39,949 bases of DNA from an uncultured Sporosarcina sp. (GCA_947644645.1 CANSAF010000021.1:1-39949), one strand, 5' to 3'; counted from the first letter of the stretch, positions 1-9,184 are shown. The notes: generated from the letters alone by a model not told the origin. Numbers and translations are program-made.

Positions 1-81
1 TCAATTCGTATTCCAATGGAAGAAAAAGCATTGGTAGAAACAACAGACTATCAAGTAGTTTTTAACCCTAAAAAAGATTAA
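1..81 (+). CDS. C-terminal end of an unidentified protein (partial)
   Basis: An open frame runs from the window edge to a TAA at 79-81 and encodes the last 26 residues of a protein, ending in VVFNPKKD. It has coding character (acidic and lysine residues, no rare codons), but the fragment is too short to identify a family. It lies upstream of the chemoreceptor on the same strand, with an 80-base gap holding no obvious strong terminator. Confidence 0.5.
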   Translation, partial: SIRIPMEEKALVETTDYQVVFNPKKD

Positions 82-160
82 GTTTTTTCGAAATAAAATT
101 GCACATTTTTCCAAAGTAAGTATACTTAATGCAATAACTATATCTTTGGGAGTGGATAAA

Positions 161-1870
161 ATGGTCACAATTAGGCCTAAGTTAGACATCGAACAACTAT
201 TTAAAAGAGGGACAGATTTAAATGCCACTGGAAGATTTCAAGAAACATTAGCCTATAACCATTTTCAAGCGCAAGACCATGTAAATTTACAAGATTTACA
301 TAAAAAATTACAATCGATTCAACCGTCTATTCAAGAAATTTTCAATCGTTATTTAACCGAAATTTCTCCCGTTCAAAAAAATCCAATCTCTTTAACAACC
401 ATTAATGAGTATTTACAATTATTTTTTGAACACGAAAGAAATGATCAATATGCTGAACAAGTCATTCAATTTTTTAATTTATTACGTGAAAATCGCTTTG
501 AATCTGGTAAAACACTCGTCCTTTTTAATCAGTTTTCATTTTTCATTACGACGCATATTCTACATCATTTTGGCTATCGTCCGGCTAAAGCATTCACGAT
601 GATGAAGTCATTTCAAGCGGCAGTTAATATTGACCAACAAATTTTAAACGAAGTATTCACTGAAAATATTATTGAGAATGTGGTTACTGAAATTACTTCT
701 TTAGTCGACGCAAACGCTAAAATTATGTATATGAAAGACTTAATCTTCAGTCTAGACCGCCAAAATGCGGAGATTCAATCATCCACTGCCGCAACGGAAG
801 AAATTAGCGCGTCCATCGTAGAAGTTGCCAACTTCTCCAATCAAATTTCAAGTAAAACAAATGACTCAGTGACTTATGCGACAAATAGTCAACAAACGAT
901 TGAGCATGCATTAGAGGAAATTTTTAAAACAGAAGATACTTTTTCATCTATCGTTAATACATTTTCCGATTTACAAAATAAAGTAAAAGATATTGAAAAT
1001 GTTGTTGTACTCATCAATGACATCGCTTCACAAACAAATTTACTTGCTTTAAATGCTTCGATTGAAGCGGCAAGAGCCGGCGAACAAGGAAAAGGATTTG
1101 CAGTCGTCGCTGAAGAAGTGCGGAAACTTGCTGAAAATACAGTGACTGCACTACAAGAAGTTTCGAATAATGTACAGCATTTGAAGTCTTATTCAAATCA
1201 TGTGTCAAATTCCATCGGTGAAACAACAGAAATTATTACAAATGCGTCCAATGAAGCAAAAGCAGCCCTTCCCCTTTTATCTTCGATTGTGCATTCGACA
1301 GAAGATATTAATGTAGATGTGACGAATACAGCCGCAATTTCTGAAGAGCAAGCAGCGTCAATTGATGAAATTACAAATCGTATGGGCGAAATGGCTAATT
1401 TACAAGAAGAAATTCGTCATTTGGGTAACAATACTTCTGCTTCTATTTATGATTTAAGTGTGGAAATTAATAATTTCAGACTAAAAGTCATCGAAAATAA
1501 TAATACTCACCTTTCTTCAAATGCATTATTACAGCTCTCAAAAGCTGATCATATTTTATGGAAATGGCGTATTTATAATATGTTTTTAGGATTAGAAACT
1601 GTAAATCCCGAGGATGTCGCAGCACATACTGAATGTCGTCTAGGAAAATGGTATGGACAAGAAAATACAAAGGCCCGATTCGGTCATTTAGAAGCCTATA
1701 AAGCTTTAGATCGTGTTCATGCGGAAGTCCATAATGCGGCAAGAGATGCTGCCGAAAACTTCCAAAACCACGATGTCGAAGCAGCTGAAAATGATTTAAC
1801 AAGACTCGATGCCGCATCTGCACAAGTATTAGCCTACTTGGATGAATTGATTGGTTATTTAAGACAATGA
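161..1870 (+). CDS. Soluble globin-type methyl-accepting chemotaxis protein with C-terminal CZB domain (HemAT-like)
   Basis: A 569-residue cytoplasmic chemoreceptor with no membrane segment. Residues about 5-175 resemble the protoglobin sensor of HemAT; H132 in the segment [11 protein letters not shown] sits where the proximal haem histidine is expected, but this assignment is tentative. Residues about 210-440 are the coiled-coil signalling domain with the canonical hairpin tip ([11 protein letters not shown], then [18 protein letters not shown]). Residues about 460-565 form a chemoreceptor zinc-binding (CZB) domain, with [21 protein letters not shown] and HAEVH carrying the usual His/Cys ligands. 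Role inferred: oxygen or redox taxis, with zinc or hypochlorite sensing by the tail, signalling through CheA/CheW. The ATG at 161 follows a GGGAGTGG Shine-Dalgarno; an in-frame TTG at 146 is less likely. A terminator follows at once, so it is monocistronic. Confidence 0.88.
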   Translation: MVTIRPKLDIEQLFKRGTDLNATGRFQETLAYNHFQAQDHVNLQDLHKKLQSIQPSIQEIFNRYLTEISPVQKNPISLTTINEYLQLFFEHERNDQYAEQVIQFFNLLRENRFESGKTLVLFNQFSFFITTHILHHFGYRPAKAFTMMKSFQAAVNIDQQILNEVFTENIIENVVTEITSLVDANAKIMYMKDLIFSLDRQNAEIQSSTAATEEISASIVEVANFSNQISSKTNDSVTYATNSQQTIEHALEEIFKTEDTFSSIVNTFSDLQNKVKDIENVVVLINDIASQTNLLALNASIEAARAGEQGKGFAVVAEEVRKLAENTVTALQEVSNNVQHLKSYSNHVSNSIGETTEIITNASNEAKAALPLLSSIVHSTEDINVDVTNTAAISEEQAASIDEITNRMGEMANLQEEIRHLGNNTSASIYDLSVEINNFRLKVIENNNTHLSSNALLQLSKADHILWKWRIYNMFLGLETVNPEDVAAHTECRLGKWYGQENTKARFGHLEAYKALDRVHAEVHNAARDAAENFQNHDVEAAENDLTRLDAASAQVLAYLDELIGYLRQ

Positions 1871-1912
1871 GAAGGCTGTCCAACAGCTTTGCTATTGGAC
1901 GCCTCCCGTTTA
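1871..1912 (+). terminator. Composite terminator hairpin after the chemoreceptor gene
   Basis: An inner stem GTCCAA/TTGGAC is closed by an outer GGC/GCC stem and followed by CTCCCGTTTATG. It begins right after the stop codon. It belongs to the same family as the hairpins at 2094, 5381, 22335 and 25293, but in plus orientation. Confidence 0.6.
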
Positions 1913-1989
1913 TGTGTGCGTTTAATTTGTTTAACGCGCTACTTTTTGCATTTTCTTTACCAGTATGAAAAAATAAGCAAAAATAGAGG

Positions 1990-2033
1990 GTGTCTCAAAG
2001 TTCATGTACTTCCAACTTTTGAGACACTATTTT
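1990..2033 (+). terminator. Second hairpin (GTGTCTCAAAGTT/AACTTTTGAGACAC)
   Basis: A 13-bp stem with one mismatch and an 11-base loop, followed by TATTTTC on the plus strand. It lies between two convergent genes and could act in either direction. Confidence 0.6.
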
Positions 2034-2093
2034 CTATTTCCCTTACCAGCACGAAGCTCACCAAGCAAAAAAACGCATCATTTCCACGCATAC

Positions 2094-2148
2094 AAAAACA
2101 GGAGGCGTCCCACAAGTTGTATACTTCCGACTTTTGGGACAGCCTCCT
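2094..2148 (-). terminator. Composite terminator after the nhaC-family gene
   Basis: On the minus strand the outer arms are AGGAGGCTGTCC and GGACGCCTCCT with a variable inner stem, then CTGTTTTTGTATG. The stop codon of the transporter gene lies inside the first arm. Sequence and flanks match the hairpin at 25293-25351. Confidence 0.75.
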
Positions 2149-3526
2149 ATTTCTCATACGTTAACGTCTTACCAATGTATCCAAATAATACCGTTAAAAT
2201 CGGTGATAATAAACAGAAGAACGCAAATGGTAAGTATACCAGTACAGGTACACCAAGCATTCCTGAAATAAATATTCCACACACACTCCATGGCACTAAT
2301 GGATTGACAACCGTTCCTGCATCTTCCATAACGCGGCTTAAGTTTTTACCCGCAAGCCCGACTTTTTCATATTGCGTTTGGAAAGCTTGCCCTGTCAATA
2401 AAATCGATAAATATTGTTCACCAATTAAAATATTAATGCTGATCGCTGTTAAAGCTGATGCTGCAATGACAGATGATACTTTTTTCAATGCACTTTCAAC
2501 CTTGTCCAATAAACATTGAACAATCCCCAGTTTAAACAATAAACCGCCCATACTTAACGCGAGTAACACGAGTGAAATGGTAAACATCATACTTCCCATC
2601 CCACCACGTGTTAGCAATGCATCGATTTCTTCAATCCCAGTTGTTGATTTATAACCGGCAAACATCACGCTAAATACATCACTCATTGATGGCGTATGAT
2701 GGAAGTATGTCATGATAATTGCACTCAATGAACTTGCCGCTAATGTCATCATCGCAGGCATTTTCATCATCGTTAAAGCAAATAAAACGACTAAAGGAAC
2801 GACTGTGTACCAATGGATCATCCCTGTTTGCAATAAGCCTTCTTGGAATGTCGCGATTTTCCCGTCATCTACTTCAGTAATTTTGGGCGATAAAAACCCA
2901 AAAAGGACTAGTGTAATTCCGAATGCTGGGAAAGTTGTCCATCCCATATTACGAATATGTTCAAATAAATCTACTCCAACAATCGATGCTGATAAATTTG
3001 TTGTATCTGATAACGGCGACATTTTATCACCGAAAAACGCACCTGAAACAATCGCGCCTGCTGCAATCGGTAATGACACATCAAGCACTGTCGCCATTCC
3101 AATAAATGCCACACCAACTGTTGCAACAGTCGTAAGAGAACTACCGACCGCGACTCCAACAATTGCCGTCACAACAAAAATAATCGCAAAGAAATACGCC
3201 GGTGTCACCATTTGGAAGCCTGCATAGATGAGTGTTGGAATTGTTCCACTCATAATCCAAGTACTCACTAAAATCCCGATAAAGAAGAATAAAAATACTG
3301 CACTCATCCCGGCACCCGCACCTTCAACGAGTCCATTTTCAATTTCTTTATATTTCACTTTTTTCATTAATCCGTACAAAATCAGTAATAAAACTGACAG
3401 TAAAATTGGCATATGTGGCGTTGCACCGAATTTTATAATACTGACACTAATTGTTGCGATAATGAGAATAACCAATACAACTGCTTCCCAGAATGCTGGG
3501 GTGATGACTGCTTTTGTTCTTAACAT
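2147..3526 (-). CDS. nhaC: NhaC-family Na+/H+ antiporter-like transporter
   Basis: A 459-residue polytopic membrane protein with about 11-12 hydrophobic segments. Family marks include GDKMSPLSDTTNLS around residue 165 and VNPLVPWSVCG near the C-terminus, both typical of NhaC. The ATG at 3526 is chosen because AAGGAGATTTTGGATT precedes it; an in-frame extension to 3589 enters the terminator tail of the T-box leader and is unlikely to be translated. NhaC members are annotated as Na+/H+ or malate/lactate antiporters, but members behind T-boxes have been predicted to carry amino acids, notably tyrosine (YheL type). The two T-boxes upstream make an amino-acid-related substrate the better guess here. 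Confidence 0.88.
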   Translation of the reverse strand: MLRTKAVITPAFWEAVVLVILIIATISVSIIKFGATPHMPILLSVLLLILYGLMKKVKYKEIENGLVEGAGAGMSAVFLFFFIGILVSTWIMSGTIPTLIYAGFQMVTPAYFFAIIFVVTAIVGVAVGSSLTTVATVGVAFIGMATVLDVSLPIAAGAIVSGAFFGDKMSPLSDTTNLSASIVGVDLFEHIRNMGWTTFPAFGITLVLFGFLSPKITEVDDGKIATFQEGLLQTGMIHWYTVVPLVVLFALTMMKMPAMMTLAASSLSAIIMTYFHHTPSMSDVFSVMFAGYKSTTGIEEIDALLTRGGMGSMMFTISLVLLALSMGGLLFKLGIVQCLLDKVESALKKVSSVIAASALTAISINILIGEQYLSILLTGQAFQTQYEKVGLAGKNLSRVMEDAGTVVNPLVPWSVCGIFISGMLGVPVLVYLPFAFFCLLSPILTVLFGYIGKTLTYEK

Positions 3527-3575
3527 AATCCAAAATCTCCTTTTAAAAGTAAAATCAACAGGACCAAAAGAAAAT

Positions 3576-3780
3576 AAAAAACCCTTCAATCCCTAATACA
3601 AGGGACGAAGAATTCTCCGCGTTACCACCCTAATTGATTGGCTTCATCAGCCATCCACTTCATTCGTGTGACGAGAAATTACGGACGGCGTAATTCATTC
3701 TATTTGCTGCCTGAGCTTACACCAACCACTCAGTCTCTCTCTTCTGCTCACAAATACACTACTTCAACGTCTTCTCTATC
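3576..3780 (-). promoter_or_regulatory. T-box leader 1 (proximal to nhaC)
   Basis: A complete T-box tRNA-sensing leader on the minus strand. It has Stem I with AGTAG, AGAGAG and GGTTGGTG elements, then the antiterminator element AGGGTGGTAACGCG (T-box UGGU, pairing with an ACCA tRNA end), then a terminator arm pair ending in TTTTTTA. The specifier loop reads GAATTACGC at 3696-3688. With UAC as specifier (3692-3690) it senses tRNA-Tyr and is followed by a purine. Reading straight after GAA gives UUA (Leu). Uncharged tRNA would stabilise the antiterminator and switch the transporter on. Confidence 0.92.
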
Positions 3781-3864
3781 TTGATCAATCATTCAATTGT
3801 TTATGCTAAATCTTTATACAGATTAATAAGCGAGTAATTACTTTTCGAAACTTGCCAAATGAAC

Positions 3865-4068
3865 AAAAAAACCCTCCAATCCCTATTATAAGGGACGAAG
3901 AGTTCTCCGCGTTACCACCCTAATTGATCGTTCAAAATCGATACGATCCACTTCATCTGTGATGAGAAAAAGCAAACGGCGTAATTCATCAAATTTGTTG
4001 CCTGGACTTCCACCAACCGTCCAGTCTCTAGATTGCTGCTTACAAATTGACTACTTCAGCGTCTTCTC
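3865..4068 (-). promoter_or_regulatory. T-box leader 2 (distal, tandem to leader 1)
   Basis: A second full T-box just upstream of the first, with its own Stem I, GGTTGGTGG element, AGGGTGGTAACGCG T-box and terminator ending in TTTTTTTG. Its specifier strand, GATGAATTACGCCG, matches leader 1, so both sense the same tRNA (UAC at 3983-3981 if read as Tyr). Similarity across specifier strand and antiterminator suggests duplication. Transcripts must escape two terminators in series. Confidence 0.92.
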
Positions 4069-4114
4069 ATAATTATATGACGTATGTAATTTTTCGAAAA
4101 TCTAATTGTTATGA

Positions 4115-4142
4115 ATCATAACATATACAAAATAGATGTCAA
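4115..4142 (-). promoter_or_regulatory. SigA-type promoter of the T-box/nhaC unit
   Basis: TTGACA, a 16-base spacer, then TATGAT on the minus strand. It ends about 46 bases before Stem I of leader 2 and lies just after the end of the nuclease gene. Confidence 0.75.
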
Positions 4143-4163
4143 CCTTTTTCAAAAAAGGGGTCA

Positions 4164-4751
4164 TTATTTTTCATCATAAACATCCACATTAAATCCACGA
4201 TTCGTCACATAACCTTCTTTTTCCCAAACACCTTCTTTTGCATCTTTCGCCTTGCTTGCCGCTTCATTGAAGTCATCTATATATTTTGTATTCGGTTCAA
4301 AAACATAAGCAACACGCGCATATCCTTCTTCCAATAATGTCTGTTGGACGCTTTTTCCATCTACATAAATATATGCGAGTAGACGACCATATTTGTCTTC
4401 ATGATCCCCTTCATCAAACTCAATCGTCACATTTCCACTTTTCAATAATTCATCATTTCGTTCTGTCGCTTCCATTGCAAAAGGCTCTGTATTTTCCGGG
4501 TTTTTATGATCAATTTCAGGTGTATCAATTAATAAATAACGAATATTTCTTTCTTCACCTTCATACTTCACTTTAATCGTATCCCCATCAATCGTTCGCA
4601 CAAGTTCAACTGGAATTTGACCTTCTGTGACTTGCGCTTCATCGAATAAATCTATATTAAAAAAGTAAGTAACCGCCGCAATAACAAGCGCAGCGATAAT
4701 TGACACGATACTCTTCTTCCCTTTTCGATTCTGGCTTGGTTGTTGTTTCAT
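4164..4751 (-). CDS. Thermonuclease (staphylococcal nuclease family, YncB-like)
   Basis: A 195-residue protein with a basic N-terminus and one hydrophobic segment (about 13-31), so it is secreted or membrane-anchored. The SNase fold follows from about residue 45: VRTIDGDTIKV holds the calcium-binding aspartates, RYLLIDTPE carries the counterparts of catalytic Arg35 and Glu43 (R71, E79), and KYGRLLAYIYVDG carries the Arg87 counterpart (R123). All catalytic residues are present, so an active calcium-dependent nuclease degrading extracellular DNA or RNA is expected. The ATG follows AGGAGGAAATGATGA. A short C-rich/T-rich hairpin after the stop (about 4143-4160) may be a weak terminator. Confidence 0.88.
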   Translation of the reverse strand: MKQQPSQNRKGKKSIVSIIAALVIAAVTYFFNIDLFDEAQVTEGQIPVELVRTIDGDTIKVKYEGEERNIRYLLIDTPEIDHKNPENTEPFAMEATERNDELLKSGNVTIEFDEGDHEDKYGRLLAYIYVDGKSVQQTLLEEGYARVAYVFEPNTKYIDDFNEAASKAKDAKEGVWEKEGYVTNRGFNVDVYDEK

Positions 4752-4929
4752 TCATCATTTCCTCCTAGTGTTTAGCATTCTTTGAATATTTTACTTGAAA
4801 TGCGGTTTTAATTCTAGGAAATTAATTATGAATGGAAAATATACAAGATTCGTCATTGACTTTAGTGACTTATTCAGGAAATATCTTTATAATAAACTCT
4901 AGTTTCCTCCCATTTTTCTTGTTAAAATG

Positions 4930-5184
4930 TCATGAATATAAATGTCCAGATAATAATAAAAATAAAAAGTAAATAAATAGTATACCAAATACTGTAATAT
5001 TTATATAAGCCTCATACCTGTCACTCTCATCGTCTGACTTTTTAAGAACCTTCACTGCTTCAGGTACTAGAGCGATACCTAACAGTATTACAAAAAGTGG
5101 TATCAATATAGTATTTTTTGTAATCAACAAAAAAGCCGCGAATATGACAACTATCACAAGCAAAATATTACGAAGCATTTTCAT
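4930..5184 (-). CDS. Small membrane protein, possibly DUF3953-like
   Basis: An 84-residue protein with an N-terminal hydrophobic segment pair (about 5-45), a charged middle (KVLKKSDDESDRYEAY), and a final hydrophobic helix ending in SGHLYS. The general plan recalls small YczI/DUF3953 membrane proteins, but I cannot confirm the family. The ATG at 5184 follows GAGGGGGATA; a GTG at 5196 overlaps that site. It stands alone, in the nuclease orientation. Function unknown. Confidence 0.6.
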   Translation of the reverse strand: MKMLRNILLVIVVIFAAFLLITKNTILIPLFVILLGIALVPEAVKVLKKSDDESDRYEAYINITVFGILFIYFLFLLLSGHLYS

Positions 5185-5380
5185 TATCCCCCTCACTAAA
5201 CCTTTATCCTACAACGGTTAACAAAATACTTCAGCCGTTTTCAATTCATCAATCTATTCCCTCCTACACAACTCCAACTCAATCCACACTAGTTCCTCTT
5301 ACACTATCTCTAGTTCTATTAATCTTATGATAAAGTATAACCACATTTCATACCACATTCATAATGCTGATATTACCGAA

Positions 5381-5436
5381 AAACAAAAAACGAGGTGTTC
5401 AGAAAGTCTCTTTTCGACTTTCCAAACAACCTCCCT
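5381..5436 (-). terminator. Terminator after bmrD
   Basis: On the minus strand GGAAAGTC/GACTTTC forms the inner stem and GAGGTTGT/ACACCTC the outer one, followed by GTTTTTTGTTTTT. It is a diverged member of the composite terminator family of this window. Confidence 0.7.
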
Positions 5437-5444
5437 CCAATAAA

Positions 5445-7178
5445 TCAAGACAACGCCCCCGACTGCAAGCGATACATTTGTTCATATCGTCCGCCTTCCG
5501 CAACTAATTCATCATGTGTCCCTTGTTCAACAATTTCTCCGCGGTCTAGTACGAGAATTTGATCGGCATTTTTAATCGTTGATAAACGATGCGCAATAAT
5601 AAATGTCGTTCTTCCTTCTTTTAGGACATCCATCGCATGTTGAATAATCTCCTCTGTTTCCGAGTCAATATTCGACGTCGCTTCATCTAAGATTAAAATC
5701 GCTGGGTCAAAAGCGAGCGCTCTCGCAAATGAAATAAGCTGACGTTGACCTGATGATAAGGTGCTTCCTTTTTCAATGACAGGTTCATCAATGCCTTTTT
5801 CAAATTTCGCAAGAACTCGGTCTCCACCAACCGCAGCTAATGCTTTTTCCACCGCTTCTCTTGAAATTCTTTTGTCATTTAAACTAATATTGGAACCAAT
5901 TGTCCCTGTAAATAAATATGGATCTTGCAAAACGATACCCATATGTTCACGAATCGTCTGTCTTGGCAATTCATTAATATTTTTCCCATCAATTAAAATA
6001 CGTCCTTTTTGCGGGTCATAAAAGCGGAATAATAAATTAATAATGGAACTTTTTCCTGATCCCGTATGACCAACCAATGCGATTGTTTCTCCTTTTTTCG
6101 CTGCAAACTGGATATTCTTCAAAACATATTCATCATCTTGATAAGCAAATGACACTTGTTCAAACGTCACATTTCCTTCGTAACGTTCCATATGTTCATC
6201 ACTAACTGCTTCTCCTTTGACATCGAGTAATTCAAAAACACGCGCACCCGCCACTAATGAACGTTCAAGTTGTGAAAATTGGTTAACCAAGTTTGTAATT
6301 GGACTAAATAAACGCGTAATATAATCGACAAATGCATATAAGGTCCCTGCTGTAACAGCTTCTGGTAAGCTAACAGACTGCATGCCGAAGAAATAAACAA
6401 AAACAGCAAACATCAGTAATCGAAGTATACCAACTAAGTTAAAGGAAGTAGCTGAATCCAAAACTAATAACTTCCGATTATATTCATAATGCTCATCATT
6501 CATTTCGTCAAATTCATGCTTCATTTGGTTTTCACGTCTGAACGCTTGAATAATCGTCATGCCATTGATGGATTCATTAATCATCGCGTTAATATCCGCG
6601 ATTTTCGTACGAATAACATGATTATAATTTGCGGCATATTTACGATAAAAAATCATCCATAAATAAACAATCGGAATTAAAATAAGCGAAAATAATGCCA
6701 TCTTCCAATTTAAAATAAATAATGCGATATAAACGCCACCGATTGTAATCATACTCGTCGCAAACTGTGATAATACGGTAACATATAAATTACGCAAAGC
6801 CTCCGTATCATTGGTCACACGTGCGACAATTTTTCCTGTCGGTAAATTATCAAAATACTCGATTGGCAATGTTTGAATATGACCGAATACGTCTTTTCGC
6901 ATTTGCTGGACCACACCATTTGACCCTCTTTGTAAATAAATATTCATAAAGAAACGAAATATCGCTGTGAATACAGACAAACTAAAGAAAATCATTAATA
7001 AGACAATGATTGGCTTCATTTCAATATTACCAGGTGTCATATGATGATCGATAATATACTTGGCAATAAACGGTCCCGCAACATCGGCGATGACCGCAAG
7101 TGTTAATAAAAATAAACCGATTAAAATTGTTTTCTTAAACTGTAATGCATATAAATAGAGGCGTTTGGATGTACTCAT
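5445..7178 (-). CDS. bmrD: Heterodimeric multidrug ABC exporter subunit, BmrD-like (YheH-like)
   Basis: A 577-residue ABC exporter half: six membrane helices (about 15-310) then a nucleotide-binding domain. Walker A is GHTGSGKSS, Walker B is LILDEATS with the catalytic Glu, the switch His is in IIAHRLS. The signature motif is LSSGQ instead of LSGGQ, as expected for the partner that contributes a weak signature to the degenerate site of an asymmetric heterodimer. Its ATG overlaps the TGA of bmrC (ATGA), so the two are translationally coupled. It is shorter than the roughly 670-residue B. subtilis BmrD, mainly because the extra N-terminal stretch is missing. Role inferred: drug efflux with BmrC. 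Confidence 0.85.
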   Translation of the reverse strand: MSTSKRLYLYALQFKKTILIGLFLLTLAVIADVAGPFIAKYIIDHHMTPGNIEMKPIIVLLMIFFSLSVFTAIFRFFMNIYLQRGSNGVVQQMRKDVFGHIQTLPIEYFDNLPTGKIVARVTNDTEALRNLYVTVLSQFATSMITIGGVYIALFILNWKMALFSLILIPIVYLWMIFYRKYAANYNHVIRTKIADINAMINESINGMTIIQAFRRENQMKHEFDEMNDEHYEYNRKLLVLDSATSFNLVGILRLLMFAVFVYFFGMQSVSLPEAVTAGTLYAFVDYITRLFSPITNLVNQFSQLERSLVAGARVFELLDVKGEAVSDEHMERYEGNVTFEQVSFAYQDDEYVLKNIQFAAKKGETIALVGHTGSGKSSIINLLFRFYDPQKGRILIDGKNINELPRQTIREHMGIVLQDPYLFTGTIGSNISLNDKRISREAVEKALAAVGGDRVLAKFEKGIDEPVIEKGSTLSSGQRQLISFARALAFDPAILILDEATSNIDSETEEIIQHAMDVLKEGRTTFIIAHRLSTIKNADQILVLDRGEIVEQGTHDELVAEGGRYEQMYRLQSGALS

Positions 7179-8917
7179 TTTTTAACCTCCTCAAGCTGTT
7201 GGCGATCATATTGTTCTTTATACCAACCACCGCGTTGTAATAATTGCTCATGTGTACCATGTTCGGTGATGATGCCATCATCTAAGACAATAATTTCATC
7301 TGCATGTTGGACACCACTTAAACGATGCGTAGTAATAATTGTCGTTTTACCCGCTCGTTCCGTTTGAATATTTTCGATGATTTTTGTTTCTGTTTTCGCA
7401 TCAACAGCCGATAATGAATCATCCAAAATTAGCACTTCTGGATTTTTAATGAGTGCCCTTGCGATCGATACACGCTGCTTTTGTCCACCTGATAAGGAAA
7501 CACCTTTTTCCCCAACAAGCGTTTCAATGCCGCGTGGTAAATTTGCTAAATCTTTCTCAAAATCAGCTAAGCGAATCGCTTCCATAATTTCTTCCGCTGT
7601 CGCATCTTCTTTTCCAAATAAAATATTTTCTCGAATCGTTCTTGAAAACAACACATGATCTTGTGGCACATAGCCAATCCAATCTAAAATTTGTTCTTTC
7701 GTCAATGTTGAAAGATCAAAATTATTAATGACTATTTCACCATCTCCTAATGGATATTCTCGCAATAATTGGCGAATAAATGTTGTTTTACCAGCCCCGG
7801 TTTTGCCAACAACCCCGAGTGTTTCTCCTTTTTGTAAATTCAATGAAATTCTTTCTAAGTTTTTCATTTGGGATAAAGGATATTGGAAAGAAAATTGCTT
7901 AAAACCAATTGTTTCAGGCGCTAAAGTGTTCGATGGATGTTCATGATTTTGTACATCTGCAACATATTCCAATGTATTTTGCACGCGGTCAAGTGACGCA
8001 CTTCCTTGTTGCATCACGTTAATGAGCTCACCAATCGCAAACATCGGCCAAACCGCAAGCCCTAAATAAACATTAAAAGAAACCAGTTGCCCAACTGTCA
8101 ATTCTCCGTTTGACACCAAGACAGCTCCTAATCCTAAAGCAATGACATAGCAAATCCCCGTACCCACTTTGGTAATCGGCATAAACAACCCATTAATATA
8201 TGAAACGCGCATATTTTTATCGAAAACGTCTTGACTCATTTGATCAAAACGTTCTTCATCTTGGCGTTCTTGTACATAAGCACGAATCACACGTGTTCCT
8301 GCAATGGATTCCAACACATTATCATTCATCTCCCCGAATGCCGCTTGTGCCGTCATATGGCGCTCATGTACAATTTTTCCCAAATATTGAATAAGAAAAG
8401 CCATAATTGGAATCGGTAGCATCGCGAAAAAGGTTAATTTCCACGAGATAAAAAAGCCCATCGCCAAAATAATTAACACCATATAAACCGTTGAATCAAT
8501 AAGTGTCATAATGCCAAATCCCGCAGTTAATGTGACCGCGTTTAAATCATTTGTCGCTTTCGCCATCAAATCCCCAGTTCGATTTTTCTCATAAAAAGTT
8601 GGCGTCATTTTTAAAAATTGCTGCATCAATTTCTTACGCAATACACGATCTAAAGCAATCGCGCCCCCAAATAAACGATATTGCCATAAGAAATTCAATG
8701 CATAACTGATGATTGCAGCCAAAACAATAAGTCCAACATAACGAAAGACGATGAATGACGTCATTTCTCCACCCGTCATATCATCAATTGCTTTCCCTAA
8801 AATCCAAGGCGGCAATATTTCAATCGCACTGGCAATCATCAAAACGCTAATCGCTAACATATACCGCTTTCGATGTTCTTTAAAAAACCATTTTAGTTTA
8901 ACAAACACATTAAACAT
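7175..8917 (-). CDS. bmrC: Heterodimeric multidrug ABC exporter subunit, BmrC-like (YheI-like)
   Basis: A 580-residue ABC exporter half. The N-terminal region closely follows YheI/BmrC (for example PPWILGKAIDDM, PTFYEKNRTGDLMAKATNDL and FNVYLGLAVWPMFAIGELIN). The nucleotide-binding domain has Walker A GKTGAGKTT and a proper LSGGQ, but Walker B is LILDDS, Asp replacing the catalytic Glu. This degenerate site pairs with the LSSGQ of the next gene and identifies an asymmetric heterodimer. The ATG follows AAGGGGAACGAAAAC. It is first in a two-gene operon behind a leader with two tiny ORFs and a terminator, the same position as bmrB in B. subtilis. Confidence 0.87.
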   Translation of the reverse strand: MFNVFVKLKWFFKEHRKRYMLAISVLMIASAIEILPPWILGKAIDDMTGGEMTSFIVFRYVGLIVLAAIISYALNFLWQYRLFGGAIALDRVLRKKLMQQFLKMTPTFYEKNRTGDLMAKATNDLNAVTLTAGFGIMTLIDSTVYMVLIILAMGFFISWKLTFFAMLPIPIMAFLIQYLGKIVHERHMTAQAAFGEMNDNVLESIAGTRVIRAYVQERQDEERFDQMSQDVFDKNMRVSYINGLFMPITKVGTGICYVIALGLGAVLVSNGELTVGQLVSFNVYLGLAVWPMFAIGELINVMQQGSASLDRVQNTLEYVADVQNHEHPSNTLAPETIGFKQFSFQYPLSQMKNLERISLNLQKGETLGVVGKTGAGKTTFIRQLLREYPLGDGEIVINNFDLSTLTKEQILDWIGYVPQDHVLFSRTIRENILFGKEDATAEEIMEAIRLADFEKDLANLPRGIETLVGEKGVSLSGGQKQRVSIARALIKNPEVLILDDSLSAVDAKTETKIIENIQTERAGKTTIITTHRLSGVQHADEIIVLDDGIITEHGTHEQLLQRGGWYKEQYDRQQLEEVKK

Positions 8918-8966
8918 GTTTTCGTTCCCCTTTTTTACTTATTCATGAAACTTTCCCACCCTTTGC

Positions 8967-9006
8967 AAAACAAAAAGACACCAATCCAGTTTTCGAATTG
9001 GTGTCT
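8967..9006 (-). terminator. Attenuator terminator between leader ORFs and bmrC
   Basis: A perfect 10-bp stem AGACACCAAT/ATTGGTGTCT with an 11-base loop, followed by TTTTGTTTT on the minus strand. It lies 50 bases before bmrC, inside the transcript from the promoter at 9185-9213. The GGTGT and TTTC inside leader ORF 2 can pair with GGAA and ACACC of the first arm, giving a possible antiterminator. Confidence 0.85.
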
Positions 9007-9022
9007 TCCTATACGAAAAAGG

Positions 9023-9070
9023 TCAAATCGGCATGAAACCACACCTCATCGACAGTATACGCATTTTCAT
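9023..9070 (-). CDS. Leader ORF 2, coupled to ORF 1 (15 residues)
   Basis: The peptide is MKMRILSMRCGFMPI. Its ATG overlaps the stop of leader ORF 1 (TAATG), so translation may be coupled. Its stop lies 17 bases before the attenuator stem. Codons AGG TGT GGT TTC cover the possible antiterminator strand, so a ribosome reading this ORF would favour termination. No own Shine-Dalgarno is evident. It may instead be only spacer. Confidence 0.4.
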   Translation of the reverse strand: MKMRILSMRCGFMPI

Positions 9071-9153
9071 TAACAATTTTTGCAAGGAGATAGGCTAGAT
9101 TCACATGAAGTATTTAGTTTTTGGTGATTGTTTACTACGTTTCTTGTCATCAT
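9070..9153 (-). CDS. Leader peptide of the bmrCD attenuator (BmrB-like, 27 residues)
   Basis: A 27-residue ORF starting MMTRNVVNNH and ending SPCKNC, with a strong AAAGGAGG eight bases before the ATG at 9153 and a good promoter 30 bases further up. Its position between promoter and attenuator upstream of a BmrC/BmrD pair matches bmrB, which in B. subtilis controls bmrCD by ribosome-mediated attenuation. I saw no clear sequence likeness to BmrB, which is longer. Drug-stalled ribosomes on this ORF are expected to free the downstream region for antitermination. Confidence 0.72.
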   Translation of the reverse strand: MMTRNVVNNHQKLNTSCESSLSPCKNC

Positions 9154-9184
9154 GTTCATCGCCTCCTTTATTTAGTGTCCCTTA

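Noticed and set aside
2712-3227. Long plus-strand open frame inside the nhaC-family gene
   Set aside because: It is antisense to a clear membrane transporter and has no ribosome site; a shadow of biased codon use.
3527-3589. Upstream in-frame start for the nhaC-family gene
   Set aside because: It would place the N-terminus in the T-box terminator tail and has no Shine-Dalgarno; the ATG at 3526 has a good one.
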